The position numbers were made by a program, and so were the translations under genes. From Haliscomenobacter sp965225875 (GTDB taxonomy: Bacteria; Bacteroidota; Bacteroidia; Chitinophagales; Saprospiraceae): 64,000 nt of DNA. The stretch covers positions 124,001 to 188,000 of the forward strand of contig NZ_CBDDBS010000003.1 in NCBI RefSeq assembly GCF_965225875.1, written 5' to 3'. The number at the start of each line of letters is the position of its first letter. The stretch's first letter is position 1. The notes beneath the pieces were generated by a model, which saw only the letters and a program-made list of their open reading frames with translations, had not been told where the DNA came from and ran no database searches. Shown one piece after another: positions 1 through 9,566 of this stretch.

Positions 1-1562
1 TCGAAAATACCTTTACCGAAATGAACCAATACGACCGCAAAATCATGTGGTCGGACAACAACCGCATCAATGCTGGCGCAGACTGGTTTTTGAGCAAAAA
101 GACCACCCTCGGCGTTTTGGCCAACGCCTCAATCGGCGAGTGGGTGCCCCAATCTAGCGGTCGCAACCTGCTGAGTGGTGCCCTGCCCGGGGATTTCAAC
201 GAAGTGCGCAGCGACAACACCGGCGGCGACAACTGGCGGGATTACACCACCAATTTCAACATGAAACATGCTTTTGACAACAAAGGCCATGAGTTGAGCT
301 TCGACGCCGATTATTCCACCAATAGCGCGGACAAGTTGCAAACCAACTCCAACCGTTTTTTCAATACCGCTGGACAGGAAATAGACGTACCAAACATCGT
401 CCGGACCAATGCTGGCTTACAAGTCGATATTCTGGCTTTTAAGATGGACTATTCCCGTCCATTGGGTGAAAAATCACGCATTGATGCGGGCTGGAAAAGT
501 AGCTTTGTAGATACAGACAATGATTTGTTGGTAGAGACCTTTACCGAAAACGTGTGGCAAAATGACCCTCGGCGCAGCAACCGTTTCATGTACGGCGAAA
601 ACATCCACGCGGGCTACCTCAATTTTAGTACTCAACTCAAAAAAGTGAGCATTCAGATGGGCTTGCGTGGAGAATTGACCGACGCCCTTGGCCAATCGCC
701 TACCTTGTCGGAGCGTTTCACCCGCAATTACTTCAACTTTTTCCCAAGTTTGAGTATTTCTCACCCGCTTGGTAAAGACAATAGCTTGAGTTACAACTAC
801 AGCCGCCGCATCAACCGGCCTTCTTACGACGACCTCAATCCTTTTGTCTATTTTATTGACCAGTATACTTTTGGCAAAGGAAACCCTTACCTGACCCCTG
901 AGTTTACGAACACCTTGGGTTTGAATTTTTCGCTGAAAAACAAATACGTTCTCAGCCTTAACTACAGCCATACCACCGACAAAATCACCCAGATCCTGGA
1001 GCAGGACGATGCGCTGCGCCAAACCTATCAAACCACGGCCAACCTGAGCACCTTCAAAAACTATAGCGCGACCATCTCAGCGCCCTTTGAATTGGCCAAA
1101 TGGTGGAATTCTCGGGTGAACGTAGTTGGTTACATCAATGACATTGATTCGCCATTCAACAATGGCACCATCAACCAGAGCCAGTTTACTGCCCAGTTTA
1201 TGAACATGAACACCTTCAACTTGCCAGGAAAGATAAAGGCTGAAATGACGGTGTTTTACCAAACCAAAATGCTGGATGGTATCTTCCAAATTGACCCACT
1301 GTGGGGCATGGATATTGGTGCTTCTAAGCCCATCTGGAAAGGAAAGGGCAACCTAAAATTGAACCTGAGCGACGTGTTTTTTAGCCGCCGCCCCCACATC
1401 ATCGTCAAACAAGGCACCGTGGATGTCGTGGTGGATCCAACCAACGAAAGCCGCCGCTTGAACGCAACGTTGACCTATAAATTTGGGAAAAACGATGTAA
1501 AACCTTCGCGGAGACGTAGTACGGCGACGGAGGATGAATTGGAGCGGGTTTCACGGCAGTAA
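1..1562 (+). CDS. Outer-membrane beta-barrel (TonB-receptor-type) protein, 3' part
   Basis: The reading frame is open from the left edge (codons before the first Met at 21 continue the same frame), so the N-terminus, presumably with signal peptide, carboxypeptidase-like and plug domains, lies outside the window. The visible ~520 residues are a run of alternating aromatic and polar residues with short turns, typical of the C-terminal barrel of the OMP_b-brl_3 group of Bacteroidota receptors. The segment NYSRRINRPSYDDLNPF is a conserved-looking feature of that group. The protein ends with a barrel strand (LNATLTYKFGKN) followed by a basic tail. It would sit in the outer membrane; the ligand cannot be told. 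It could be a true TonB-dependent transporter or a receptor-like barrel without transport role. Confidence 0.82.
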   Translation, partial: ENTFTEMNQYDRKIMWSDNNRINAGADWFLSKKTTLGVLANASIGEWVPQSSGRNLLSGALPGDFNEVRSDNTGGDNWRDYTTNFNMKHAFDNKGHELSFDADYSTNSADKLQTNSNRFFNTAGQEIDVPNIVRTNAGLQVDILAFKMDYSRPLGEKSRIDAGWKSSFVDTDNDLLVETFTENVWQNDPRRSNRFMYGENIHAGYLNFSTQLKKVSIQMGLRGELTDALGQSPTLSERFTRNYFNFFPSLSISHPLGKDNSLSYNYSRRINRPSYDDLNPFVYFIDQYTFGKGNPYLTPEFTNTLGLNFSLKNKYVLSLNYSHTTDKITQILEQDDALRQTYQTTANLSTFKNYSATISAPFELAKWWNSRVNVVGYINDIDSPFNNGTINQSQFTAQFMNMNTFNLPGKIKAEMTVFYQTKMLDGIFQIDPLWGMDIGASKPIWKGKGNLKLNLSDVFFSRRPHIIVKQGTVDVVVDPTNESRRLNATLTYKFGKNDVKPSRRRSTATEDELERVSRQ

Positions 1563-1600
1563 TTCATGATCACCAAAGCGGCATATTTTTAAACACAAAG

Positions 1601-1679
1601 GAAAAAAAGAGGGCACCAAGAACACAAAGTTAGGCGTTGACGACGCTTCGCTTCGTGTCCTTGGTGTCCTCTTTTTTTC
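1601..1679 (+). terminator. Long A/T-flanked hairpin after the beta-barrel gene
   Basis: Arms at 1601-1629 and 1651-1679 are complementary over 29 bases with three mismatches, starting with an A-run and ending with a T-run (CTCTTTTTTTC). It lies 40 bp after the stop codon and fits a Rho-independent terminator that would work in both directions. The unusual arm length suggests a palindromic repeat recruited as a terminator. Confidence 0.6.
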
Positions 1680-1685
1680 TTTATG

Positions 1686-2231
1686 CTAACATTTCTTTAA
1701 TGCTAAACTGTGTGCTTTGATTGGCAGAATAAATTTTTTTGATATGCTCCAATCAGCTTGGTAGACAAGTGTTTTTTCCTTTCTAAGCGTAAAACATGCA
1801 GATTTAGGCGCAAAAAACATCAAGTATGTAGGTGCAAATGAACCTATCGTGTAGTGAACGAGAGTAGAATCCGTGTTTGTTTTTTTATTTGAGAATTGAA
1901 GTAATTTCGTCTTGTAATAATTAGGAATTAGTTCGTACCCAGTTTTGAAAGATAGTGATTCCAATCGACGAGGGACTATCATACACATTAGGCAATTCAC
2001 CCAATTTCTTTTTGCTAAAGCCATCAATAGAACAATGAACACTATATTGTAATTTTTGCTTTTAAGTTTGCCCAAGTTTCCCATCATGTTATCCATGAAT
2101 TTATTCCTGTCCAAGCCAAATCCTGATGGATTTGGTTTGGCTGGAATATTGTTGAGTCTTTTTGCACCAACCTGCTTGAAATAAATGCCAGAGGGTGTCC
2201 TTCGAGGCTGCTTTGATTTATTAAGGTGCAT
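1686..2231 (-). pseudogene. Possible degraded ORF, unknown
   Basis: An open frame of 181 codons exists but reads poorly as a protein: a basic N-terminal part, one hydrophobic stretch and no family resemblance. In neighbouring frames better protein-like stretches appear (KKKLGELPNVYDSPSSIG near 2000, and SANQSTQFSIKEML at the 3' end near 1690). This would fit an older gene broken by frameshifts. I see no function and do not trust either reading strongly. Confidence 0.25.
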
Positions 2232-2623
2232 TACTGGAAAAGTTGAATCCGACTTAGAATAAGCAATTGGCCAAAGAAGGTTACGCGTAGGCCATTCAAT
2301 TGGCGCCAGAGTTTTTAATGGGTAAAAAACTGGCGGACCTCATCTCCAAATTTTTATCCTTGTTGCACTAAAATCAATTGTTCACATTTCGTAGCAAAAA
2401 GCATGTAGTTATTGTTTGCGGTTCATGTCGTAGCTTAAGCTTTGGCATGTAAAATTTTATTATTCAAATTTAGGGGCATATTATTGTAAATCGAAATGAT
2501 AATCAGCAATTGTTTTATTCAATCGATTTTGTTTCGAGGATTCAATGCCACTTTGTTGTGGTGTTCAGTGGATTCAAAAAGCTGCCAAGCCCCAGAAAGA
2601 GAAAGTGATTATGATTCATATGG

Positions 2624-2662
2624 GAGAGTTGTCTTCGTGAGGAGGCAGCTCCTTTTTTATTT
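2624..2662 (+). terminator. Hairpin with T-run, orphan
   Basis: GAGTTGTCTT pairs with GAGGCAGCTC (several G-U pairs) and is followed by CTTTTTTA. No intact gene ends here, so it may belong to a lost gene or a small RNA. Confidence 0.3.
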
Positions 2663-2742
2663 TTATGTTCATAAAAAAATATATTAATTCTTTAAACATT
2701 GATCGAAAACCTCTTCCTTTATAATTGGCCTAAAATCACAGC

Positions 2743-2998
2743 TGTCCGGTATAATTAAAAATCGTAAGCGAACGTTGGTCAAAACTCAAATTTGGGTTGC
2801 GGTATGTCGCTACCTGATGGTCAAAATTTTGGAGGAAAAATTGCAAATTCCCAAAACCATGAATGAAATTTTCCAAATTTTAAGTGTGTCAATTTTGGAT
2901 GAAATGACTGTTTGCCAGTTACTTGGAGTGTAAGAAATTGAAAATATTGACACCTGCTGACTCTAAATAGTTGAATATTTGTTGATTAGAACCGGACA
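2743..2998 (+). mobile_element. Internally deleted IS4-family-like remnant
   Basis: TGTCCGGT at 2743-2750 and ACCGGACA at 2991-2998 form terminal inverted repeats. Between them the frame ending at 2933 reads VKTQIWVAVCRYLM, then EILQ-like IFQILSVSILDEM, which matches the C-terminal end of IS4-type DDE transposases (known from many Bacteroidota IS copies). The N-terminal and catalytic parts are missing, so the element is about 256 bp and non-autonomous. No target duplication is obvious. Confidence 0.6.
2751..2933 (+). pseudogene. IS4-type transposase, C-terminal fragment
   Basis: About 60 codons remain (frame GIIKNRKRTLVKTQIWVAV onwards, stop TAA at 2931). The TQIW-x-A-x-C-x-YLM signature is the helical C-terminus that follows the last catalytic Glu of IS4/DDE_Tnp_1 transposases. 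The DDE core is absent, so it cannot be active. The fragment fills most of the space between the two terminal repeats. Confidence 0.6.
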
Positions 2999-3600
2999 CT
3001 AATGGCTTAAAATAGAAAAAAGGTGAAGAATAGAATTACCCTTCACCGAATTAATATCTCATGAAAAAAAAAACAATTCTTTTTTGAGGCATGGTCGATC
3101 TTCTTGAACTTTGAATTGATTACGCTAGCTCTCAAAATGGTTTTACAAAAATAACGCGACCAACATTCTTTAAATAGTATTCGGGGAATTGTAGAAACAG
3201 ACTACATCTAGGATAGAGAGGGTTTGCGTTTTTGAAATTCATACTACATTAAATATGTCTTTATGGTGAAAAATGATTGTGCTTTGGAAAAATTATGCAA
3301 CATCTATTGCTTTATGTTGTTACATTTGCGCTGAAAATTTATAAACAGGACGCTCTGATAAACTCCTGGCTTTTAGCGAAAATTCGCAATGAGGTTGGTT
3401 CAGTAAAGCTTTCCCACCCTTCTATTCCCCAGTTGACTCGACTACATTCATACCACTAATCACTTTTATTTCTTTTTAGGGCCTTGAAGACAGCTTGCAG
3501 AGCTCTCATCTCTGCGAGCTTCAACAGCGTTCTATGTCCTGACTTAGTTCCTATTCCTAAGTTAAATTAATCTTCTTCAAAAAAGATTGAAAAAAAACTT

Positions 3601-4734
3601 ATGTGTATTTCTAGTTCTGGGGCCTGGTTGAACCTGTTTTGTATCATTGGATGTTTGGTTTGCCTCGATTCATCACTGGCCCAACGCCCAACTGATAGGT
3701 TAGCGTACAATAAAAATGGACAGAAACTGCTTGGGCAGTATGATTTCCAGGGGCATTTATGCTACTATCTTTCACATGCGGATCATTCTCCGGAGAACCC
3801 AAATCAACATAATTCTTGTGCGTCCGACAATCATACGGACAATACTGGAAGTACTTCTCGGCAAGTTGCCATCAAGCGTATAAGTCCTGCGGATAAATGC
3901 CTGTTTTTATACCGGGTAAATGTTCCTCCATATAGACAGAATTCTCCATTCAATCAGCCAGCCAGGCTCAACAACATAATGCACCGAGAGTACAGCCTTA
4001 ATCTAAATTTCAGGTTGCTTGATTTACTGGTTTTGTGGTTGCCCGTTTGTTTAGGTATTATAGCACTTCTGGCCTATGGTATTTTCCAATCCCGCAAGGC
4101 ATCAAGGCTACGGGAATACAATTTTCGCGCGCAAGTGGTATCTGATTTACACGATAATCTTAGTAGTCGGCTTTATGCCCTTAAAATACTGTCTGATCAG
4201 TTGACTACCCCTGACAAATGCCCCGAAAGGCAGGCACAACGCAGTGTTCGATTGAGTGAATTGGCCTTGGACTGTATGCAGGTTATCGGCAACATCATTT
4301 GGGCTTTTGACCCCAGCCACAACAATGTAGATACCCTCTTTGCCAAAGTCCAAAATTTTACTCAAAAGGCCATCAGTCCGCTTGTGCCTTTTGAGCTAAA
4401 CATCCTAGATCGGAAACGCTGGCCGCATCAGGTCATCAATCCTCAAACCAACCACCTGGTGCTGATGATTTTTCAGGAACTTCTGACCAATATGATCAAG
4501 CATACCTCTTCAGAAAAGATTCAGGTCGACATCTTTTGGAAGGACTCGCGTCTGATCTTCAATATTCACAACTTTTTTTCAAAAACCCCAACTACCTCGA
4601 TCTCCAAACCTGAGGATGCCGATGACCACTATGGGCTTGACAATATTTCGAGCCGCTTACTCAAAATTAAGGGTGAGTTGGATTTTAACCAGGACTCTAA
4701 TTCTCAGCATGTTCATTTGGTTGTTCCTTTTTAA
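3601..4734 (+). CDS. Sensor histidine kinase (HisKA_3-like) with atypical N-terminus
   Basis: 377 residues. An N-terminal signal-like hydrophobic segment is followed by about 110 residues of low-complexity, His/Asn/Ser-rich sequence with no recognisable sensor. A strong transmembrane helix follows near residues 137-160 (LLVLWLPVCLGIIALLAYGI). The kinase part has the phospho-acceptor box DLHDNLSSRL (near residue 183), an N-box (QELLTNMIKH) and a G-box-like HYGLDNISSRL, so it belongs to the NarX/LiaS-like kinases that feed LuxR-type regulators. The regulator gene follows 48 bp downstream. Relatives usually carry a beta-propeller plus Y_Y_Y sensor; here that region seems shortened or replaced, so the sensed signal is unclear. 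Confidence 0.75.
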   Translation: MCISSSGAWLNLFCIIGCLVCLDSSLAQRPTDRLAYNKNGQKLLGQYDFQGHLCYYLSHADHSPENPNQHNSCASDNHTDNTGSTSRQVAIKRISPADKCLFLYRVNVPPYRQNSPFNQPARLNNIMHREYSLNLNFRLLDLLVLWLPVCLGIIALLAYGIFQSRKASRLREYNFRAQVVSDLHDNLSSRLYALKILSDQLTTPDKCPERQAQRSVRLSELALDCMQVIGNIIWAFDPSHNNVDTLFAKVQNFTQKAISPLVPFELNILDRKRWPHQVINPQTNHLVLMIFQELLTNMIKHTSSEKIQVDIFWKDSRLIFNIHNFFSKTPTTSISKPEDADDHYGLDNISSRLLKIKGELDFNQDSNSQHVHLVVPF

Positions 4735-4782
4735 GCAGAATTGATTAGTTGATTATTTCCACCAAACTTATATCTCCTCGTT

Positions 4783-5421
4783 ATGTACAATATTGCCATT
4801 ATTGAAGATTGCCCGGTGTTGCGCAAGGAGTTTTCAGAATTTTTTCAATATTCTGAAAAGATCGACTGCGTGTTAGCTGTAGACACGGTCGAGAAATTTG
4901 TTAAATTTCACCGCGATTTTTTGAAAATCGATCTTGTTTTGCTGGATATTATCCTGTACGATAAGTCAGGCATAGACGGGATTCCGCTGATTCGACAGCG
5001 CATACCCGAATCAAAAATCATCATTTTTTCGGTGCTGGATGATGAAGAAGCACTTCTTCAGGCGCTAAGTTATGGGGTGACCGGATTCTTGAACAAAAAC
5101 ATCTCTCCGGCTGAACTGGAAACCAAACTGGTGTTTGCGTTGGAAAACAATGAAAATCCGCTGAGTCCGGTAGCCGCTCGTCATTTGGTGAACTATTTTC
5201 AGCCTACTGCAATAACCTCACAGTGGGATCTCAGTACCCAGGAACACAGCATCATGCGGATGATTGCGGATGGAATGAGCTATCAAGCCATAGCAGATTT
5301 ATTGTCAATGAGTATCAATGGAGTACGATACCACGTGAAAAACATTTATAAACAATTGAAAATCAATAGTCGTCAACAGCTGAAACGCTTCCTCAATCAA
5401 CGCAAGAGTCAAGAAAATTGA
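4783..5421 (+). CDS. Response regulator, LuxR/NarL type
   Basis: 212 residues. The receiver domain (1-125) shows the acidic pair (IIEDC), the phospho-acceptor Asp in LVLLDIIL (near residue 54), the conserved Thr/Ser position in IFSVLDD and the Lys in GFLNKN. The output domain (about 145-205) is a LuxR-type helix-turn-helix (LSTQEHSIMRMIADGMSYQAIA, then GVRYHVKNIYKQL). It should bind DNA as a dimer after phosphorylation by the upstream kinase. No operator can be recognised nearby. The pair stands alone, flanked by gene-poor DNA on both sides. Confidence 0.88.
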   Translation: MYNIAIIEDCPVLRKEFSEFFQYSEKIDCVLAVDTVEKFVKFHRDFLKIDLVLLDIILYDKSGIDGIPLIRQRIPESKIIIFSVLDDEEALLQALSYGVTGFLNKNISPAELETKLVFALENNENPLSPVAARHLVNYFQPTAITSQWDLSTQEHSIMRMIADGMSYQAIADLLSMSINGVRYHVKNIYKQLKINSRQQLKRFLNQRKSQEN

Positions 5422-6169
5422 ATGGTTTCTCGTTTTGGAGATACCACATGGATTCCCTAAAACGAAGAACAAAACCAGATTTCAACCCGTTCTGCTTTAG
5501 GTACAATGGGGTAATCCTCTAAGTTCAATTGTCAAACTTTTCATGTTTAAAGCTTGACAGATCTTCCTAGTGGCACTCCTGGGCTCCTCTAAACGGAAGA
5601 AGCCATTATTAAAGCAATGCTTCCAGGTCGGATCGGTAATGGCAGATTTGTGTAAGCTCAAAACAAGCAAGCGTTTTTCAGGGTCATGAATAGACTGGCC
5701 CAATGCACTGTGTGCAGATGAACAGATCTGTAGGGTATATGACGCTTACATATACTCTACAGATTCCTTGTTCTGTATATTTAGGATTTATCGTGCCAAG
5801 AACTACTTCTGCTGCTAATGCCCTTATTTCGTCGCGGTGATAATGCCTTGATCATCGAATAATCGCTTACTTATTGTAGCCATCTTGTTCAGTTGAAAAC
5901 GAGATAATGCACGTATTTTTCACTAAGCTATTTTCACCAAAATAAAGTTTACCTCAACATTGCAGCGCTTGTCTCAAGTTGGCTGCTGATAGAAGACTGA
6001 TAGACGGGCATCTGATTTGAACATATTCCTAACGGCGCTATTTTTCCTTTCAGCAGCACCCCGTAAAGAAGTGAGGCGCTGTTGAAAAGAAAATAGCTAC
6101 TTTTATGGTCGGTGCTCCCAAGTGCTTCTGGCCGAAAATTTTTTTTCCCCTTTGTGCTAATTTTTTTCG
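5422..6169. other. Gene-poor intergenic stretch
   Basis: About 750 bp between the regulator and kup (convergent). It holds a leftward open frame at 5497-5703 that has only a TTG start and no family resemblance (I doubt it is translated). It also holds a 17-bp imperfect palindrome at 5725-5765. The A/T-rich run before 6170 (TTTTTTTTCCCC, TTTTTTTC) may help end kup transcription, but no clear hairpin is seen. Confidence 0.4.
5725..5765. repeat. Imperfect palindrome, arms 17 bp
   Basis: CTGTAGGGTATATG (5728-5741) and CATATACTCTACAG (5749-5762) are inverted with one mismatch, extended by GAT/ATT flanks. It is not followed by a T-run, so an operator or an RNA hairpin is likelier than a terminator. 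Confidence 0.4.
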
Positions 6170-8068
6170 TTAATCATTCACAATCACCTGTTCCTTCACC
6201 CAGGTCCCGGGTTCCAGTACAAAGTGAGACTCCGCCGAAACCCCGATTTTTTTCAGCAACAAATACCCCTTAAGCAAGAGCTGTTCGCGAATTGGCATCA
6301 CCGGTGAAATCAGGAAAGCCGTATCCAGTAGCACAAAACGGAAGTCCGGCCCCACGTTGTGCTCTTGCAGAGTAGGGTAGTGGTTTTTCAATTGAATTTT
6401 GCCCTGTGCCGCCAATTCATTCACTGCTCGTGGGAAAAACTCACTGACATCCGGGTGGATTTTATAGCCCAGGTGAAAATCGAGCCGATAAATCAAACCC
6501 GCTTCCAACTCGGTGAACTTGTAATAATTGGTATACGGCTCATCCTCTTCTGAAAAGTGCAGGAGCCAGTACACATCCGCACGTTTGGGCTGGCCTTGGT
6601 AGATGGATTGTGGAATGGCTTCTTCGATCAGGTCTTTTTTGCGGGTTGAAGTCAGAAACACCAGATGAGAAGAGAACAAGGGAATCCCTTCATCCTGGCT
6701 TACCGCTCTAATGGTCGGCAATACCCGGGAAAGCATGATCACATTTCGCTTTTGTTTGGTGATGAGTTTGGCGTTGTAAACCGTAAACATCACGAGGAAG
6801 AACACCCCACCCAGAATCAGTGCAAATTCGGCACCATGCCCGATTTTTTGAATGTTGGCGCTGAAGAAAACCCCTTCAATGGCCAAAAACAGTAAAATGA
6901 GCAGGTAGATAGCTGGTTGGGGCATGGCCTTGCGGCTAGTCAGGTAGAAATACAAGAGTAAGGTAGTGGACAACATGGCAATGGTGATCGCGATGCCATA
7001 AGCCGCTTCCATGGCTGCTGACTTTTTAAAAAAGATTACCACAAATACACAGCCAGCAAACAACAACCAGTTCACAAAGGGGATGTACATCTGTGAACGG
7101 TGTTTGGAGGGGTGGTACACCACAATCCGAAACCAGGTTTTGATGCGCAATGCCTCATGTATCAGGGAGAAAGACCCCGTAATCAAAGCCTGACTGGCAA
7201 TGATAGCTGCTATTGTGGAAATGGCCGATCCAAAAGGGACAAACCACTGGGGCATGATGCCCGCAAAGGGGTTGGCATGAAGCTTTTGGCCCAAATGATC
7301 CATCATCCAGGCCCCTTGGCCCAGGTAATTCAGCATCAGCGCTACTTTGACGAAAATCCATGAAATCTGAATGTTGCGTTTGCCTACGTGGCCCAAGTCC
7401 GAATACAACGCCTCCGCCCCGGTTACGCAAAGGAAAACAGCACCCACTACCCACCAGGCATTGTGGTGGTTCTGGAACAATTTGACCGCGTAATAAGGAT
7501 TTAAGGCAAAAAATATTTCGGGATGCCCAACGATTGCGCCAACTCCCAACACAATCAGCATGGTAAACCAGATTAACATCAAAGGACCGAAAAACTTGCC
7601 AATGGTATCGGTTCCAAACTGCTGAAACATAAAAATGGCAATCAAAATGGCAATGACTCCAGGGACAATTGGTAGTGAGGGCAATGCCTTTTGGGCGACC
7701 TCCAACGATGAGGTCAACGAAATGGCCGGGGTAATCATCCCGTCGGCAATCAAGGCGGCACAACCAATCATGGCCACATAAATCGTCCACTTCGGCGCAC
7801 GCCTACGGACAAGCGAATACAAGGCAAAAATACCACCTTCCCCGTTGTTGTCAGCATTTAGCGTAATGAAGATGTACTTAAAGGTAGCTTGTAAGGTAAG
7901 GGTCCAAAAGATCAGCGAAATCCCCCCGTAGATGAGCTCTTTTGTCAAAACATCATGACCAGCAATGGCATTAAAAACATAGAGAGGAGAGGTTCCGATA
8001 TCGCCGTAAACAATGCCTAATGTTACGATAAGACTGGCAAAAGTTACTTTGTGTTGTTGTTCTTTCAC
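6170..8068 (-). CDS. kup: Kup-type potassium uptake permease
   Basis: 632 residues, close to the usual length of the KUP/HAK/KT family (E. coli Kup about 622). The signature YGDIGTSPLYV is at residues 21-31, followed by about twelve hydrophobic helices through residue ~430 and a hydrophilic cytoplasmic C-terminal domain. The family imports K+ across the inner membrane, probably with protons. The gene is monocistronic or follows the NADH dehydrogenase gene, from which it is separated by a long hairpin repeat. Start chosen at the Met just before EQQHKVTFASLIVTLG, typical for the family. Confidence 0.95.
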   Translation of the reverse strand: MKEQQHKVTFASLIVTLGIVYGDIGTSPLYVFNAIAGHDVLTKELIYGGISLIFWTLTLQATFKYIFITLNADNNGEGGIFALYSLVRRRAPKWTIYVAMIGCAALIADGMITPAISLTSSLEVAQKALPSLPIVPGVIAILIAIFMFQQFGTDTIGKFFGPLMLIWFTMLIVLGVGAIVGHPEIFFALNPYYAVKLFQNHHNAWWVVGAVFLCVTGAEALYSDLGHVGKRNIQISWIFVKVALMLNYLGQGAWMMDHLGQKLHANPFAGIMPQWFVPFGSAISTIAAIIASQALITGSFSLIHEALRIKTWFRIVVYHPSKHRSQMYIPFVNWLLFAGCVFVVIFFKKSAAMEAAYGIAITIAMLSTTLLLYFYLTSRKAMPQPAIYLLILLFLAIEGVFFSANIQKIGHGAEFALILGGVFFLVMFTVYNAKLITKQKRNVIMLSRVLPTIRAVSQDEGIPLFSSHLVFLTSTRKKDLIEEAIPQSIYQGQPKRADVYWLLHFSEEDEPYTNYYKFTELEAGLIYRLDFHLGYKIHPDVSEFFPRAVNELAAQGKIQLKNHYPTLQEHNVGPDFRFVLLDTAFLISPVMPIREQLLLKGYLLLKKIGVSAESHFVLEPGTWVKEQVIVND

Positions 8069-8109
8069 GGGTTTTTCTACTTGGTTTACAAAATACTTTG
8101 TGAGTGAGG

Positions 8110-8117
8110 CAAAGGTA
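8110..8117 (-). promoter_or_regulatory. Possible -7 element of kup promoter
   Basis: TACCTTTG (reverse strand) matches the Bacteroidota -7 consensus TAnnTTTG, 42 bp before the kup start. No convincing -33 TTG box at the proper distance is seen, so this is weak. Confidence 0.25.
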
Positions 8118-8163
8118 AACCAAATGAGATATTCACCTAAAAAATTGCTGGAAATAAAATAAA

Positions 8164-8253
8164 GGGTTGAGAGGAGTTGAGGCTACCGCAGCGACTTAGA
8201 CAAGGACGTGTCTAAGTCGCTGCGGTAGCCTCAACCTCTCAACCTCTCAACTC
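8164..8253. repeat. Heptamer-bounded inverted repeat (GTTGAG/CTCAAC family), copy 1
   Basis: Two long arms (about 8174-8205 and 8207-8236, sharing GAGGCTACCGCAGCGACTTA) fold back on each other. They are flanked by TTGAGAGG on one side and repeated CTCAACCT units on the other. It lies between ndh and kup, so it could attenuate read-through or be a mobile repeat. A related copy is at 11437-11528. Confidence 0.75.
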
Positions 8254-8258
8254 AAAAC

Positions 8259-9566
8259 TTAAACTTCCCCATAAACCTTAGGACGATTGCTCTTGGCAAA
8301 AGGCCGGATAATCAGCCGCAGCGCCCGGTCATAAGTCACGTAATTGTATACCCAACCCCAGAGGGTAGTAATTTTGTTGCGGAAGCCCACCAGATACATG
8401 ATGTGAACGAACATCCACATCAACCAGGCGACGATGCCGTGAAAGGTTTGGCCCAAAAAGTTGACTACGGCTTTGTTGCGGCCAATGGTGGCCATGGTGC
8501 CTTTGTCAAAGTATTTAAAGGGTTTCCAATCCTGGCCTTTTTTTAGCCGAATCAGGTTAGCCCCCAATTGTTCTCCTTGTTGGATAGCTACCGGAGCCAT
8601 CATAGGGTATCCACGAGGTGTTTCGGGCGTAATCATGGCCGCTGCATCGCCCAGTACGTACAGGCCATCGTAGCCCAAAACCCGGTTGAAAGCATCCACT
8701 TGTACCCGATTGCCACCTACAATTTTGTCACTGGAAATGCCTTCCGGAAACTGACCTTTCACGCCGGCTGCCCAAATCAGGGTTTCGGTAGGCAATTTGA
8801 AACCATCTTCAGTGATCAGCACCGCCCCATCGTAGAAGGATACTTTGGCATCCAAATTGACCTCTACATCCAAGGCTTGCAGGTCTTTTAAGGCCCGGGC
8901 ACTGGCGCTTTCGCTCATGCCACCCAGGAGTTTAGGGCCTGCTTCGAGCAATACAATCCGCATGCGGCTCATGTCCAGATCGGGGTAGTCTTTTGGGAAG
9001 ACGAATTTTTTCATTTCTCCCAGTGCACCCGCCAGTTCCACCCCGGTGGGGCCTCCACCAACGATGGCGATGTTGATCAAGGAATCCTGAGCCAGGCCAT
9101 CGGGTATAACACTGGCCTTTTCAAAGTTTTGCAGAATAAAACTCCGCAAATTCAGGGCTTCCGGAACTGATTTCAGGCCCATCATGTGTTCTTCCTGTTG
9201 GGCAAAGCCAAAGAAATTTGTCTGGCTGCCAGTGGCTACCACCAAATGATCGTAGCTGATGTCACCGATATTGGTTTCTACTTTTTTCTGCTCAGGGACA
9301 ATCCGCTCAACTTCGGCCATGCGAAAGGAGAGTTTAGGGTTGCCCTGGAATATTTTGCGGATGGGGTAAGCAATGCTGTCGGGTTCGAGGCCTCCCGTAG
9401 CCACCTGGTACAACAAAGGTTGGAAAGTATGGTAGTTGTTGCGGTCCAACATGACAACCTGGAATTGTTGCTTGCGCAGCTTTTTTGCCAGTGCCAATCC
9501 TGCAAAACCGCCACCAACGATGACTACTCTGGGGTGGTCGGGGATGATGGGAAGGTTAGCGTCCAT
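8259..9566 (-). CDS. ndh: Type II NADH:quinone dehydrogenase
   Basis: 435 residues. The FAD-binding Rossmann motif VVIVGGGFAGLALA is at residues 14-27 and the NAD(P)-binding motif IAIVGGGPTGVELAG is near 167-181. The second FAD contact LYVLGDAAA is near 303. The C-terminal ~70 residues are amphipathic and aromatic-rich (MWMFVHIMYLVGF), as in the membrane-associating end of NDH-2. It oxidises NADH and reduces menaquinone at the inner face of the membrane without pumping protons. The product length matches the family. Other single-component flavoprotein oxidoreductases cannot be fully excluded. Confidence 0.92.
   Translation of the reverse strand: MDANLPIIPDHPRVVIVGGGFAGLALAKKLRKQQFQVVMLDRNNYHTFQPLLYQVATGGLEPDSIAYPIRKIFQGNPKLSFRMAEVERIVPEQKKVETNIGDISYDHLVVATGSQTNFFGFAQQEEHMMGLKSVPEALNLRSFILQNFEKASVIPDGLAQDSLINIAIVGGGPTGVELAGALGEMKKFVFPKDYPDLDMSRMRIVLLEAGPKLLGGMSESASARALKDLQALDVEVNLDAKVSFYDGAVLITEDGFKLPTETLIWAAGVKGQFPEGISSDKIVGGNRVQVDAFNRVLGYDGLYVLGDAAAMITPETPRGYPMMAPVAIQQGEQLGANLIRLKKGQDWKPFKYFDKGTMATIGRNKAVVNFLGQTFHGIVAWLMWMFVHIMYLVGFRNKITTLWGWVYNYVTYDRALRLIIRPFAKSNRPKVYGEV

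Larger units (their letters stand above)
2232..3600. other. AT-rich gene-poor stretch with remnants
   Basis: About 1.4 kb without an intact gene. It contains a 35-codon remnant with an internal TAG at 2267-2371 (+; ends ADLISKFLSLLH), a terminator-like hairpin near 2624-2662, the IS4-type remnant at 2743-2998, a GGTGAAG/CTTCACC hairpin near 3021-3050, and a strong GC hairpin at 3490-3521 (GCTTGCAGAG against CTCTGCGAGC). The last lies about 80 bp before the histidine-kinase gene. The short ORFs here (for example 2496-2687, 3277-3459) have no protein-like character. Confidence 0.5.

Noticed and set aside
5497..5703. Leftward 68-codon frame with TTG start
   Set aside because: No ATG start, no family resemblance, sits in a gene-poor gap; could be a remnant but I cannot support it.
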